Assembly (NCBI GenBank): GCA_025267735.1 | Contig: CM046298.1 | Coordinates: 31,161,264-31,225,263, forward strand | DNA from: Mactra quadrangularis | Taxonomy: Eukaryota; Mollusca; Bivalvia; Venerida; Mactridae | Reading direction: 5' to 3' | DNA: 64,000 nt | In this document: positions 34,859-46,504 of the stretch, piece by piece | How the letters are laid out: each line of letters begins with the position of its first letter | How positions within the stretch are numbered: position 1 is the first letter of the stretch | The notes under the pieces: model-generated | Told to the model about the DNA's origin: nothing | The model's database searches: none | Seen by the model: the letters and a program-made list of their open reading frames with translations, nothing else | Position numbers and translations under genes: made by a program

Positions 34859-37414
34859 TACAGTGATGAATTCAGCCTCTCGTTTATTGAACAATGCCAA
34901 AAGTTGCGCAATCAGTTAATGAATTGAGTGAATGACTTTGCATAAGGTGCATAATTAAACATTATCGTGTTCAACACATCGTATCGTAAAAATAGTTCTA
35001 CAAAATGTGCCTTATCTTGTGATATATTTTGCATTATTGAAATCAAAATAACTTGCAATTGTCTACGTACTATCGTTTGAATAAGATAGGCCTACGTTTT
35101 TAGCCCTAATTTAATCACTGGTTCTGAAGCAATTGGAATTTATTTCAATCCCTTTCAAAACTCGTGCCTATAATTCATTTTACGATAAAACATTAACAAC
35201 AGTTAGTTTATCATTCTTTAGTTAAGATGTTTTGTTGTTGTTCATATGTTTCATTCAAATAGTTTGTGATAGGAAAACCCTTTTCTAAAATATATGAAAA
35301 AATACTGGATAACAAGAGATATTCGAAAATCAATTAAGTTTTCTTTGTAAAAGTTAACAATTCACTAGTTTTGTTTTACTTCAATTGCATGAATGGAATG
35401 TATGGTAACATAATTCTGCCTTCAGATAAACCCATAAGTTACTAATAAATGTTGATAACAGCGTACGTAATTAATTAACACTTTAGTTCAGTGGTTAAAG
35501 ATTTATGTAACTAGATAACTACCAACTACATGTAGTCAACAAAATTTTGAAAAAGTGATAATTAGATATTTCTGAAACACACTACGCATTTCTACTGCTA
35601 TATGGTTTTATTTTAGTTATGTTAATAGAACATTGTGAAACAATCTTGAATGTATTACAGGTTTCAGTTATGTAACTTCATTTGTTGTTTTATCTTGACG
35701 TTTCTATAATTTTCTCGATTGTTCGGCAAAATGTACATAAAGATCATTGGTCCAGGGTTAGATTAGGTCACTAAGTTTTGTCCTTACACTACAACAATTA
35801 AAGTTAGAAAAATCATTCTATCACTTAAATACTATTTTAGGGTGTTAATTTGTATAATCAGACGCAGCGTTAATTAATAGAATTGATATATATACTTATA
35901 ACTAAATTGTGGGAATAATTGTAAAATTGGGTAGCCTATTAACATCGTTGGATTTTTAACCAAAATTAAGGAACTGCTGGATTTTCAACCAGGATCAGTG
36001 AGCTGCTGGATTTTTTATACTTAAAGTTCTATTTAAGATTAAGTATTTTCTTCTGTTAATAACTTCGTATAAAATTTTTAGTTAAATAGTTGTTATTAGT
36101 GCATTAAAGTTTGTTGCTGATTCCATTCCTTTTCTGTACCGCAACACTAAATATTTAAAGAGTTTCTAAGTTAATTAAGAAATGTTGATCAACATAACAT
36201 TTTTATAATCAAATTTGTCTGCTTTCAAACTTTTGAATATAAAAATCATGATTGAAATTTCAAAGTTCCGATGACAAGAAAACGTAAAAAGGATATTATC
36301 TCCCCAAGTAACGCCATAAATCAATCTAAGCGTTAAAATACTGCTGCTAGTTCAACATCAGTCAATGTTGGATAATCATTTATTTTGTCCCTATGTATTC
36401 TGAAATTATTGATAGATATGTCGCTTCATTGGTTAACGATGATATTGATTATGATCATAATTTACCTGCATAAAATGTTAATTCGTCTGGAAATAAACTT
36501 TCACATATTTGTCTAAATACATGTTGTAACCTCTGTCCTGTATATGGTCGAGAGGGAGATGATGCTGGAGTAGGGAGTTATACATACACTGTATATGTAT
36601 AATTATGGAAATAGTATGACTAAATTAAGCATCATCCAAACTTTGATACAGACTTTATATATACATGTATTAGTTACATGTATTAAGATACAGACTAGTT
36701 TTGTAAGAATGTGTTTGTTATAGATATATCAATATTAAAGTCTGATAGAAAAAACTTTTCAGTCTAATAAGGAAATTTATATACATGTACTCCTGTATTA
36801 TACATGTATATTATTTTCAATACATATATTTTGATGAAGAAAAATACAGAACATGACTTAATATATTTTTAGCATTTTATACAAATTACATAGTAGACTA
36901 CTAGTATCTCATGATATCTGGGGATGATTATGAATATTATAAATATTCTTAAAAATATATTCATGTATTTTCTTATTTTCATTGATAATAACTAATTGCT
37001 TATAGATGACTATTATAAATTCAGTAGATGTAGAGAATTAATTGAATTTATTTATGTATTGTCTCATTTTTTCGATTGAAATTCTTATTACAACTACAAA
37101 CACCATTTATATACATATAAGTATAAAGTTACTTGTATTATTTTTTGCTTTTCTCAAAATAAGTTTGGTCTAAGTCTTAAATGCTGTATATCAAATTTAA
37201 CATATTGAAAATTACCAATGTTTAAATCTCATCTATTAACCAATGAAAGTGGAAGCTGTCAAAATTATTACTATGGCAACCAGCTGATATCTCAGGATCT
37301 ACAGTCTATATTTAGCCACAGATCTTAGATGAGATAAACTGATTTAGACTAATTGTTAAAAATTGATACTGACTGTGTAATAAAATTGTCAGAGAGTAGA
37401 TCTTATTTAAAGAT
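34859..37414. other. AT-rich non-coding sequence with one short tandem repeat
   Basis: At 35945-36015 the unit 'ctgctggattttcaaccagg' is repeated about three times with changes. Nothing else recognised in 2.5 kb. Confidence 0.45.
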
Positions 37415-37422
37415 AAAGCAGT

Positions 37423-40400
37423 GTAGCAACGCGTTATGTAATAAAAGTGCAAAATGTAATAAAATTTAAAATCTATATAAAAGTTTATATTACACAGTAA
37501 ATCACTATCAGCATATATATTATTGCTTTTTTAGTCAATGTTAATCATTAATTGACGCATTTTAAGGTAGTCCAGCCAATTTCAACATTTTTTACATTTT
37601 GACATTTTATTACATTTCGGGTTGACTAAGTCGACACGTTATGTAATAAATCGAAATGTAATAAAATGTACCCGGTAAGTTGATTAGTGTTCCAAAGATT
37701 TTGACTATGTGCCCGAATAAACGTTTTAATACCGAAATAACCTTTTAAACTAAGAAAAGGGGTTGCCGTGTTCATACTTAGTCGTCTGCACTAGATGTTG
37801 CAAAATGAAATAAAATTAATAAAGTTTTGAAATTAAAAAACAATCCTCAATTACTTTGAAATATGTTCAAAATACATATATTGTCGACATTTGTCGCTTT
37901 TAAGGTACAAATATGTCTTAACTGATATAAGATTTGAATTCTTGTTAAGGTATTCCTCCTATATTTAACAAGTTATTGCATTTGAACATTTTTTTACATT
38001 TCGCGTTGACTATGTCGACACGTTATGTAATAAGTCAAAATGTAATAAAATGTAAGTTGGGTTAGAATTCGAACTAGTTTGACAATTTTGAGCTCGAATG
38101 AATGTTTTAATACCGAAATAACCTTTTGCACTAAAAAAGGTTTGCCAAGTTCATACTTAGTCGTTTGCACTAGATGTGCAAAATGAAATTAAAATTATGA
38201 TATTGAGAAACAATCCTCAATTGCTTTGAAATATTTTCAAAATACATATATTATCGACATTAAATTTTGTCGCTTTTAAGGTACAAATATGTCTTAACTG
38301 ATATAAGATTTCAATTCTTGTTAAGGTATTCCTCCTGTATTTAACAAGTTATTACATTTTGAACATTTTATTACATTTCGCGTTGACTGAGTCGACGCGT
38401 TATGTAATAAGTCAAAATGTAATAAAATGTAAGTTGGGTTACAATTCGAACTATTTTGACAATTTTGACCCCGAATGAATGTTTCAATACCGAAATGACC
38501 TTTTGCACTGAGAAAAAGGTTTGCCATGCTGATACTTGGTCGCATTCCAGCCTTTTTCAGCATTTATTACATTTTGATATTTTATTACATTTCGGGTTGA
38601 CTAAGTCGACACGTTATGTTATAAATCGAAATGTAATAAAATGTTAGTTGGGTTAGTGTTCCACAAAATACATATACTGTCGACATATGTCGCTTGAAAG
38701 GTAGATCTTAACTCATATTAAGGTTATCACTCATGTTAAGGTATTCCTCCTGTATTTAACATGTTATTGCATTCTGAACATTTTATTATATTTCGCGTTG
38801 ACTAAGTTTTCACGTTATGTAATAACACAAAATGTAATAAAATACAAGTTGGGTTAGAATTCGAACTAGTTTGACAATTTTGAGCCCGATTGAATGTTTT
38901 AATACTGAAATAACCTTTTGCACTAAGAAAAGGTTTGCAATGCTCATACTTAGTCGTTTGCACTAGATGTGCAAAATGTAATGAAATTTTGAAATTAAGA
39001 AATAATCCTCAATTACTTTGAATTTTTTTGAAAATACATATATTTTCGACATTTGTCGCTTTAAGATATGTCTTAACTCATATAAAATTAGTAATTCTTG
39101 TTAATGTATTCCACTTGTATTTAACAAGTTATTACATATCGAACATATTATCACATGCCGAGTTGACTAAGTCGACACGTTATGTAATAGGTCAAAATGT
39201 AATAAAATGTAAAATGGGTTAGGGTTCCAAATGAATGTTTCAATACCGAATTTACCTTTTGCACTGAGAAAAATGTTTGCCATGCTCATACTTAGTCGTA
39301 TTCCAGCCTTTTTCAGCATTTATTACATTTTACATTTTATTACTTTTCGGGTTGACTAAGTTGACACGTTATGTAATAAATCGAAATGTAATAAAATTTT
39401 AGTTGGGTAAGTGTTGCAAAAATTTTGACTATGTGCCCGAATGAAAGTTTTAATACCGAAATAACATTTTGCACTGAGAAAAAGGTTTGCAATGGTCATA
39501 CTTAGTCGTTTGCACTATATATTGCAAAATGTTTTAAGATTTTAGAAAGAAAGAAACAATTCTTAATTACTTTGAAATATTTTTCATAATTGAGGATTTT
39601 TTGGATATTTCAAAATTTTATTACATTTTGTAAAATTTTCTCAGTGCTAAATGTTAATTCGGTATTGAAACTTTAATTCGGGGTCAAAATTGTCAAACTA
39701 GTTCGAATTCTAACCAAACTAACAGTTTATTACATTTTGACTTATAACATAACGTGTCGACTCAGTCAACGCGAAATGTAATAAAATGTTCAAAATGTAA
39801 CAATTTGTTGAATGCAAGTGGAATACCTTAACATGAGTTGTAACCTTAAAACAAGTTAAGGCCTACCTTAAAAGCGACAAATGTCGAAAATAAATGTACT
39901 TTAAAAATATTTCAAAGTAAATGAATTAAAAATATTTCAAAGTAAATGAAGATTGTTTCTGAATTTCTAAAATCGTATTACATTTTGTTAAACCTAGTGA
40001 ATCGACTAAGTATGAGCATGGCAAACCTTTTTCTCAGTGCAAATGGTTACTTGGGTATCGAAACCATCATTCGGGGTCAAAATTGTCAAACTTGTTCGAA
40101 TTCTAACCCAACTAACAGTTTATTACATTTTGACTTATTACATAACGTGTCAACTTAGTCAACGCGAAATGTAATAAAATGTTCAAATTGTAATTGCAAA
40201 TGGAATACCTTAACACTAGTTAATAATTTTATATGAGTTAAGACCTACCTTAAGATCGTCAAATGTCGGTAAGATATTTACTTTGAAAATATTTCAAAGT
40301 AATTAAGAATTGTTTCTTTATTTCTAAAATCGTATTACATTTTGCAACATCTAGTGGAAACGACTAAGTATGAAAAGGGAATACCTTTTCTCAGTGCAAA

Positions 40401-42258
40401 ATGTTATTTCGGTATTAAAACTTTCATTCAGGCACATAGTCAAAATCTTTGCAACACTAACCCAACTAACATTTTATTACATTTCGATTTATTACATAAC
40501 GTGTCGACTTAGACAACCCGAAATGTAATCAAATATCAAAATGTAATACTTTGTAAATGCTGAAAAGGCTGGAATACGACTAAGTATGAGCATGGCAAAC
40601 CTTTTTCTCAGTGCAAAAGTTCATTTCGGTATTGAAACATTCATTCGGGGTCAAAATTGTTAAAATCTTTGCAACACTAACCAAACTAACATTTTATTAC
40701 ATTTCGATTTATTACATAACGTGTCGACTTAGTCAACGCGAAATGTTATAAAATATCAAAATGTAATAAATGCTGAAAAAGGCTGGAATACGACTAAGTA
40801 TCAGCATGGCAAACTTTTTGCTCAGTGCAAAAGGTTATTTCGGTATTCAAACCTTCATTCGGGCTCAAAATTGTCAAAATAGATTAGAATTCTAACCCAA
40901 CTTACATTTTATTACATTTTGACTTATTACATAATGTGTCCACTTAGTCAACGCAAAATGTAATAAAATGTTCAAAATGAAATAACTTGTTAAATACAAG
41001 AGGAATACCTTTACAAGAATTAATAATTTTATATGAGTTAAGACATATCTTAAAGCGACAAATGTCGATAATATATGTATTTTGAAAATATTTCTAAGTA
41101 ATTTAGGATTGTTTCTAAACATTAAATTTTATTACGTTTCGCATATCTAGTGCAAACGACTAAGTATGAACATTGCAAACATTTTCTTAGTGCAAAAGGT
41201 TATATGGTATTCAAACATTCATTCGGGCTCAAATTGTCAAACTAGTTCGAATTCTAACGCATCTCATATTTTATTACATTTTGACTTATTACATAACGTG
41301 TCCACTTAGTCAACGCAAAATGTAATAAAATGCTCAAAATGTAATAACTTGTTAAATACAGGAGGAATACCTTAACAAGAATTAAAATCTTACATCAGTT
41401 TAGACATACATGTACCTTAAAAGCGACAAATGTCAAAAATATCTGTATTTTGAAAATATTTCAAAGCAATTGAGGATTGTTTCTTAATATTATAATTTTA
41501 ATTTCATTTTGCACACCTCGTGCAAACGACTAAGTATGAACTTAGCAAACCTTTTTTAGTGCAAAAGGTTATATGGTATTAAAACATTCATTCGGGCTCA
41601 AAATTGTCAAACTAGTTCGAATTCTAACGCAACTTATATTTTATTACATTTTGACTTATTACATAACGCGTCGACTCAGTCAACGAGAAATGTAATAAAA
41701 TGTTCAATATGTAATAACTTGTTAAATACAGGAGGAATACCTTAACAAGAATTAATAATCTTACATCAGTTTAGGCATACATGTACCTTAAAATCGACAA
41801 ATGTCGACAATATATGTATTTTGAACATATTTAGTAATTGAGGATTGTTTCTTAATTTAAAAATTTTATTAATTTTATTTCATTTTGCAACATCGAGTGC
41901 AGACGACTAAGTATGAAGACGGCACACCCTTTTCTTAGTTTAAAAGGATTATTTCGGTATTAAAACGTTTATTCGGGCACATAGTCAAAATCTTTGGAAC
42001 ACTAACCAACTTACATTTTATTACATTTCGATTTATTACATAACGTGTCGACTTAGTCATCCCGAAATGTAATGAAATGTCAAAATGTAAAAAATGTTGA
42101 AATTGGCTGGACTACTTTAAAATGCGTCAATTAATGATTAACATTGACAAAAAAGCAATAATATATAAACTGATAGTGATTTACTGTGTTATATAAACTT
42201 TTATATAAATTTTAAATTTTATTACATTTTGCACTTTTATTACATAACGCGTTGCTAC
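37423..42258. mobile_element. 4.8-kb foldback element with exact 8-bp target duplication
   Basis: The ends read GTAGCAACGCGTTATGTAAT and its complement, and AAAGCAGT is duplicated on both sides (37415-37422 and 42259-42266). The inverted match continues past 100 bp ('aaaatgtaataaaattt', 'gtaaatcactatcag', 'gtcaatgttaatcattaatt'). The interior is almost wholly tandem units, about 200-400 bp, in one direction up to about 39600 and inverted after it. A core resembling GTTGACTAAGTCGACACGTT is seen about 7 times in the left arm (37621 to 39351) and about 8 times inverted in the right arm (39750 to 42050). Many cores lie between 'acattttattacattt' and 'aaatgtaataaaatgt', so they form their own palindromes. 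The end motif CGTTATGTAATAA recurs in the units, as expected for transposase sites. No transposase frame is present. The plan recalls Drosophila foldback (FB) or Galileo elements; the superfamily is not assigned. Confidence 0.9.
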
Positions 42259-42266
42259 AAAGCAGT

Positions 42267-43154
42267 ACTAGTCTTAAGTTAGCTACAATATTGATAAAAC
42301 TTATAGTTAGATGAACCTTATAATGTTTAGTGTAAACAAAATATGATTATGTATAATTATTTTTTCTGATGACACTAAGATTAATTAAAATGTATACTGA
42401 TATGTACATATGATTATATAGATTTTTTCTATGCTATATATATATATATATATTTCTTCATAATTCTAATTCAATCTAGATAAAATTGAATTTGTTCTGT
42501 GATCTATAGTTATAATATCACCTGAGAAGTGTAAATATTGTCTTTATTATATAGTATGAAACAATAGAAGCACTTGGTTTTTCCATAAAATTATATATTA
42601 TAAATATTATATTATCATGCAATAGGTAAATGTAATTCACCAGTCATCTGGAGTCCACACCCCATCCCCAGGGCTGAGGAAAACAGGGAAAAGAGCTGTG
42701 ATACTGCATTTTAGCTTCCCACACACTGCTGGGCAGGGCATTGTTGACATAAAAGTCAAAGGCAGATCTAGCAGGGGGGGTGTCAAGGGGTTTTGTATCC
42801 CCCTGAAATTTCCAAATATATACCTGTATATTAGTGTATCTTTTTGAACTGTGAACCATTTGAATTAGCATGAAGCATTTTTGTACTTAAGCTCGCTTTG
42901 TTCACCTTTAGTTTTTGTGTAGATTTTATTATCAATAGCTGCATTACTCTGCAAACAGTTTATGGACTATAACCAGTCATTTAGAATTGACAAGTGGGTT
43001 AAATTATCAAAAGTCTCACATGCATGAGAGATTTGCATGATCAAAATCGTAGTCCCTGCTGTTTCCTTGGATTAGGAGGGGTGGGTGTTATAAGTGACTG
43101 GTGCATAAGGGATATCTTTATCAGGACTGCTGCCAGTATTGCAGCAGCCCTAAT
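42267..43154. other. non-coding, with a dispersed repeat fragment
   Basis: An AT dinucleotide run lies near 42438-42452. 42755-42900 ('ggcagatctagcagggggg', 'tattagtgtatctttttgaa') is related to 34005-34255 in opposite or rearranged form. A minus-strand 75-aa frame here is repeat-derived. Confidence 0.4.
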
Positions 43155-43162
43155 AAAATTGC

Positions 43163-43643
43163 TAGGGGTGTAACGGTTAACCGATATACCGGTTAATATT
43201 GCAATACGAATTAAGACGGTTTTTAACCGGTTCATTTTTCCTCGAACCGGCTTTTGTGATCATGGATCGTACTGTTAGTTTATATCATTATCTAAAAGTT
43301 TAATATGCACTGAATAGTTTGATTACTTGAAAAATCTTATTGTGCTTTAATACTTTAAACATTTAGTCAATTTAGAGAAAAACATCTTCAAAAGTCCGTT
43401 TCAAAACATGCAGTTTTCTGACATATAGATCATGTTACACAAGTAATTCAAACATTTGAATTAGAGGTCATTTGAAAATACACGAATGCGTCTTATGGTG
43501 ATCCAATTTAGGGCGGTGCGCATGAAATAATTCATGCTTTGCATTTCTACCCCAAAACGGTGCGTATTGCAATATATTGCAATACGGGTTTTGCATATTA
43601 CAATATATTGCAATATGGTTTTTATCGTATTGTTACACTCCTA
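43163..43643. mobile_element. 481-bp hAT-type MITE with exact 8-bp target duplication
   Basis: TAGGGGTGTAACGG at the left pairs with the complement of the right end (TAGGAGTGTAACAATACG). AAAATTGC flanks both sides (43155-43162 and 43644-43651). Subterminal 'aaccgatataccggtt' and 'attgcaatatattgcaata' are palindromic. No coding capacity. Confidence 0.87.
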
Positions 43644-43651
43644 AAAATTGC

Positions 43652-44635
43652 TAATATCGGATATTCGCAATCTTGGCCAGAAAATTGAGTACAAATATTC
43701 ATCACGCCAGAAATTGTCGGATCGCGATCTATTTTTGAAAAAAAAATATTTTTAAATATTTTAAATATCTTAAAAATATTTTAGCTTAATTAACACTGAA
43801 AATGGATTGCATGGCATTGATTGATACACTTATAATAAAATATTATCACTGAAAATGTTGAGTACATGGTTTTCCATACAGTAAAAGCTTCTGTAATTCT
43901 GCACTTATTTTCTTTTTATAACATAAATCCTGTATGCTTCTCTATTAACAACTGATTTCGTGGTTCGATGAATGGATTGCTACACATGAATCACGGTTTG
44001 GATATGATCCCCACTAGCTCAACGATCCACAGCCCTAATCTTTTTGATTACATAGCATGATTGAATCATTTGCCTATTTCATTACCTCAACTTAAATTTC
44101 TGCACTGTGATCAGTAACTTCTGTTAGCTAACGTTACGGGTACGGGAGAACGCAACACATAGATAACTCAACCTGTGCAATACTCAACACAAAGTTGGGA
44201 CTTCTCAATCCGTTAGTAGGAGATTGAGCTGTCTCGGGTTGAGTTGTCTATGGGTTGAGTTGTTCCGACACTTCTGTTACGGAACATTTTGGAACGTTCA
44301 AGGTAACTGAACACGCTGCTGTTGAATATATTTTGTAAATTGTTCATGATTATGTTTTATAAAGTGTCCTGTCACAACAGTGAACTACTGATTTTATTGG
44401 GTTTTTTTTACAAACCAGATCAAGTTTGGCATACTTGTGTAACTAGTACTAGTACATTTAAGGGAGATATTCACAAACACTGCCTGAAATTTAATCAAGC
44501 ACTAGCCCAAATAATCATGCTGCTAGTGGGCTAGTTGGTTAAGGTGAAGACTTATCTTGTAGGGAGGTACATGTATAAATATCCAAAATTACCTAAGATT
44601 AATAATGTATTTGGTTTCCAATAATGCCTGTATCT
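43652..44635. other. non-coding, with an inverted repeat at 44145-44272
   Basis: 'aacacatagataactcaacc' pairs with 'gggttgagttgtctatgggt' about 90 bp on. The words 'actcaaccc' are shared with 24898-24945. The rest shows nothing recognised. Confidence 0.45.
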
Positions 44636-45580
44636 ATGTATGCTAGTCCTGGGGTCAGGCTAGTGGGTAAAGTTGATGGCTGCCATCTTAAATTTTCTCG
44701 AGCACTAGGACCATTATCAATGTTATGAAGTTCAGGCAAAATTATCAGCTAGCACAATTGTATGAATCAAGTAGATTTCACAAGCCTGTATCTATGTATG
44801 CTAGTCCTGGTGTCAGGCTAGTGGGTTAAGTTGATGACTGCCATTTTAAATTTTCTTGAGCACTAGGTTCATTATTAATTTTTTTGAAGTTCAAGGTAAA
44901 ATTATTAGCTAGCCCGATTGTATGAATCAAGAAGATTTCACAAGCCTGTATTTATGTATGCTAATCCTGGAGTCAGGCTAGTGGGTTAATATGATGACTG
45001 CCATCTTAAATTTTCTTGCGCACTAGGTTCATTATTAATTTTTTTGAAGTTCAAGGTAAAATTATTAGCTAGCCCGATTGTATGAATCAAGAAGATTTCA
45101 CAAGCCTGTATCTACGTATGCTAATCCTGGAGTCAGGCTAGTGGGTTTAGTTGATGACTGCCATCTTTAATTTTCTTTAGTTCTTGGTCCATTATTAATG
45201 TTATGAAGTTCAAGGCAAAATTATTAGCTAGCCCGATTGTATGAATCAAGTAGATTTTGCTACTCCTGGTGTCAGGCTAGTGGGTTAAGTTGATGACTGC
45301 CATCTTAAATTTTCTTGAGCACTAGGTCCATTATTAATTTTTTGAAGTTCAAGACGAAAAATTAGCTAGCCAGATTGTATAAATCAAGTAGATTTCACAA
45401 GCCTGTATTTATGTATGCTAATACTGGAGTCAGGCTAGTGGATTAAGTTGATGACTGCCATCTTAAATTTTCTTGCGCACTAGGTTCATTATTAATGTTA
45501 TGAAGTTTAAGGCAAAATTATTAGCTAGCCTGATTGTATGAATCAAGTAAACTAGAGTCATGCTACTGGGTTAAGTTGAT
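44636..45580. repeat. ~160-bp tandem repeat, 6-7 copies
   Basis: 'gtcaggctagtggg' recurs at 44654, 44812, 44972, 45132, 45271 and 45429, with a remnant near 45557. Units also share 'gatgactgccatcttaaatt' and 'attagctagcccgattgtat'. Period is 158-160 bp apart from one shorter copy (139 bp). Confidence 0.9.
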
Positions 45581-45950
45581 TTATGGTATAAAGTAATAGA
45601 ATAATAGTGTTATCTACTCTGTACTTTTTATGAAACTTAAAATTTAGGGAAGCCTGTATTCAAGTATTTGCATCATGCTCATCTACAGAATGTATTCATA
45701 GGAGCAGGTTAACAAATTTAGATTTATATATAATTTATTTACAACCAAATAATCATTTAAAGTATAGTAATTTTGAATGAAAACTTCATTTAAGAAATGA
45801 AAAAGAATAAACAATAAGCATTTACTATTTTAGATTTTAAAATCATTCAAAATATCTACAAGCCGTCTCTAGAAACTTCAGCTCAATATCAAATTTTTCT
45901 TATATCTCTTGCAATAGTTATTCATTTTGAATATTTTCTCATTTAGAAAA
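45581..45950. other. AT-rich sequence
   Basis: No gene or repeat recognised. Confidence 0.4.
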
Positions 45951-46325
45951 TGGGATTTCTCCCACGGGAGAATTCTCCCATATTGAAAATGGGATTTCTC
46001 CCACGGGAAAATTCTCCCATTTTGGATATGGGATTTCTCCCACGGGTGAATTCTCCCATTCTGAAATATGGGATTTCTCCCACGGGAGAATTCTCCCATT
46101 CTTAAATATGGGAATTTTTTATTTTTGCACTTCTTAAATATTTTTTTCCAAATTCTTGTTAAGAATATCAGTATGATGCCAAGTTTATATTTTTACCTTG
46201 CTGTGACCTTAAGTAATGGAATAAGAAATGGGAGGATTCTCCCATGGGAGAAAATTCATATTTTCTAAATGGGATTCCCATGGGAGAGCCATTTTCCCAT
46301 GGGAATTTGCCAAATCCCATGGGAA
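45951..46325. repeat. array of palindromic TGGGAGAATTCTCCCA units, element-like
   Basis: Four units of about 44 bp (45951-46110) each hold 'gggatttctcccacggg' and 'gaattctccca'. A second group at about 46228-46325 uses 'tcccatggga'. The motif TGGGAGAATTCTCCCA is a perfect palindrome. The two groups face each other across ~120 bp, as subterminal repeats of a TIR element would. Frames of 66-110 aa here follow from the repeats. Confidence 0.7.
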
Positions 46326-46504
46326 TTTTGACATTTGACTTGAAATTAAACATATTTCTAGTAAAGATATCTGGATGAAAGTGTTTACTGATGTTATGCC
46401 CATATGTAGATCTACATTTATTGAAAATTTGAAATAAATCGGATGAAAAACAAAAAAAGTAAGTTTGCAAGATTTCCGGATTCGCAAACGTATTCCGGAC
46501 TGTG

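Noticed and set aside
34391..34927. 178-aa (+), 130-aa (+) and 125-aa (-) open frames
   Set aside because: They overlap on both strands and consist of the 40-bp repeats of a foldback element; the repeat lacks stops in several frames.
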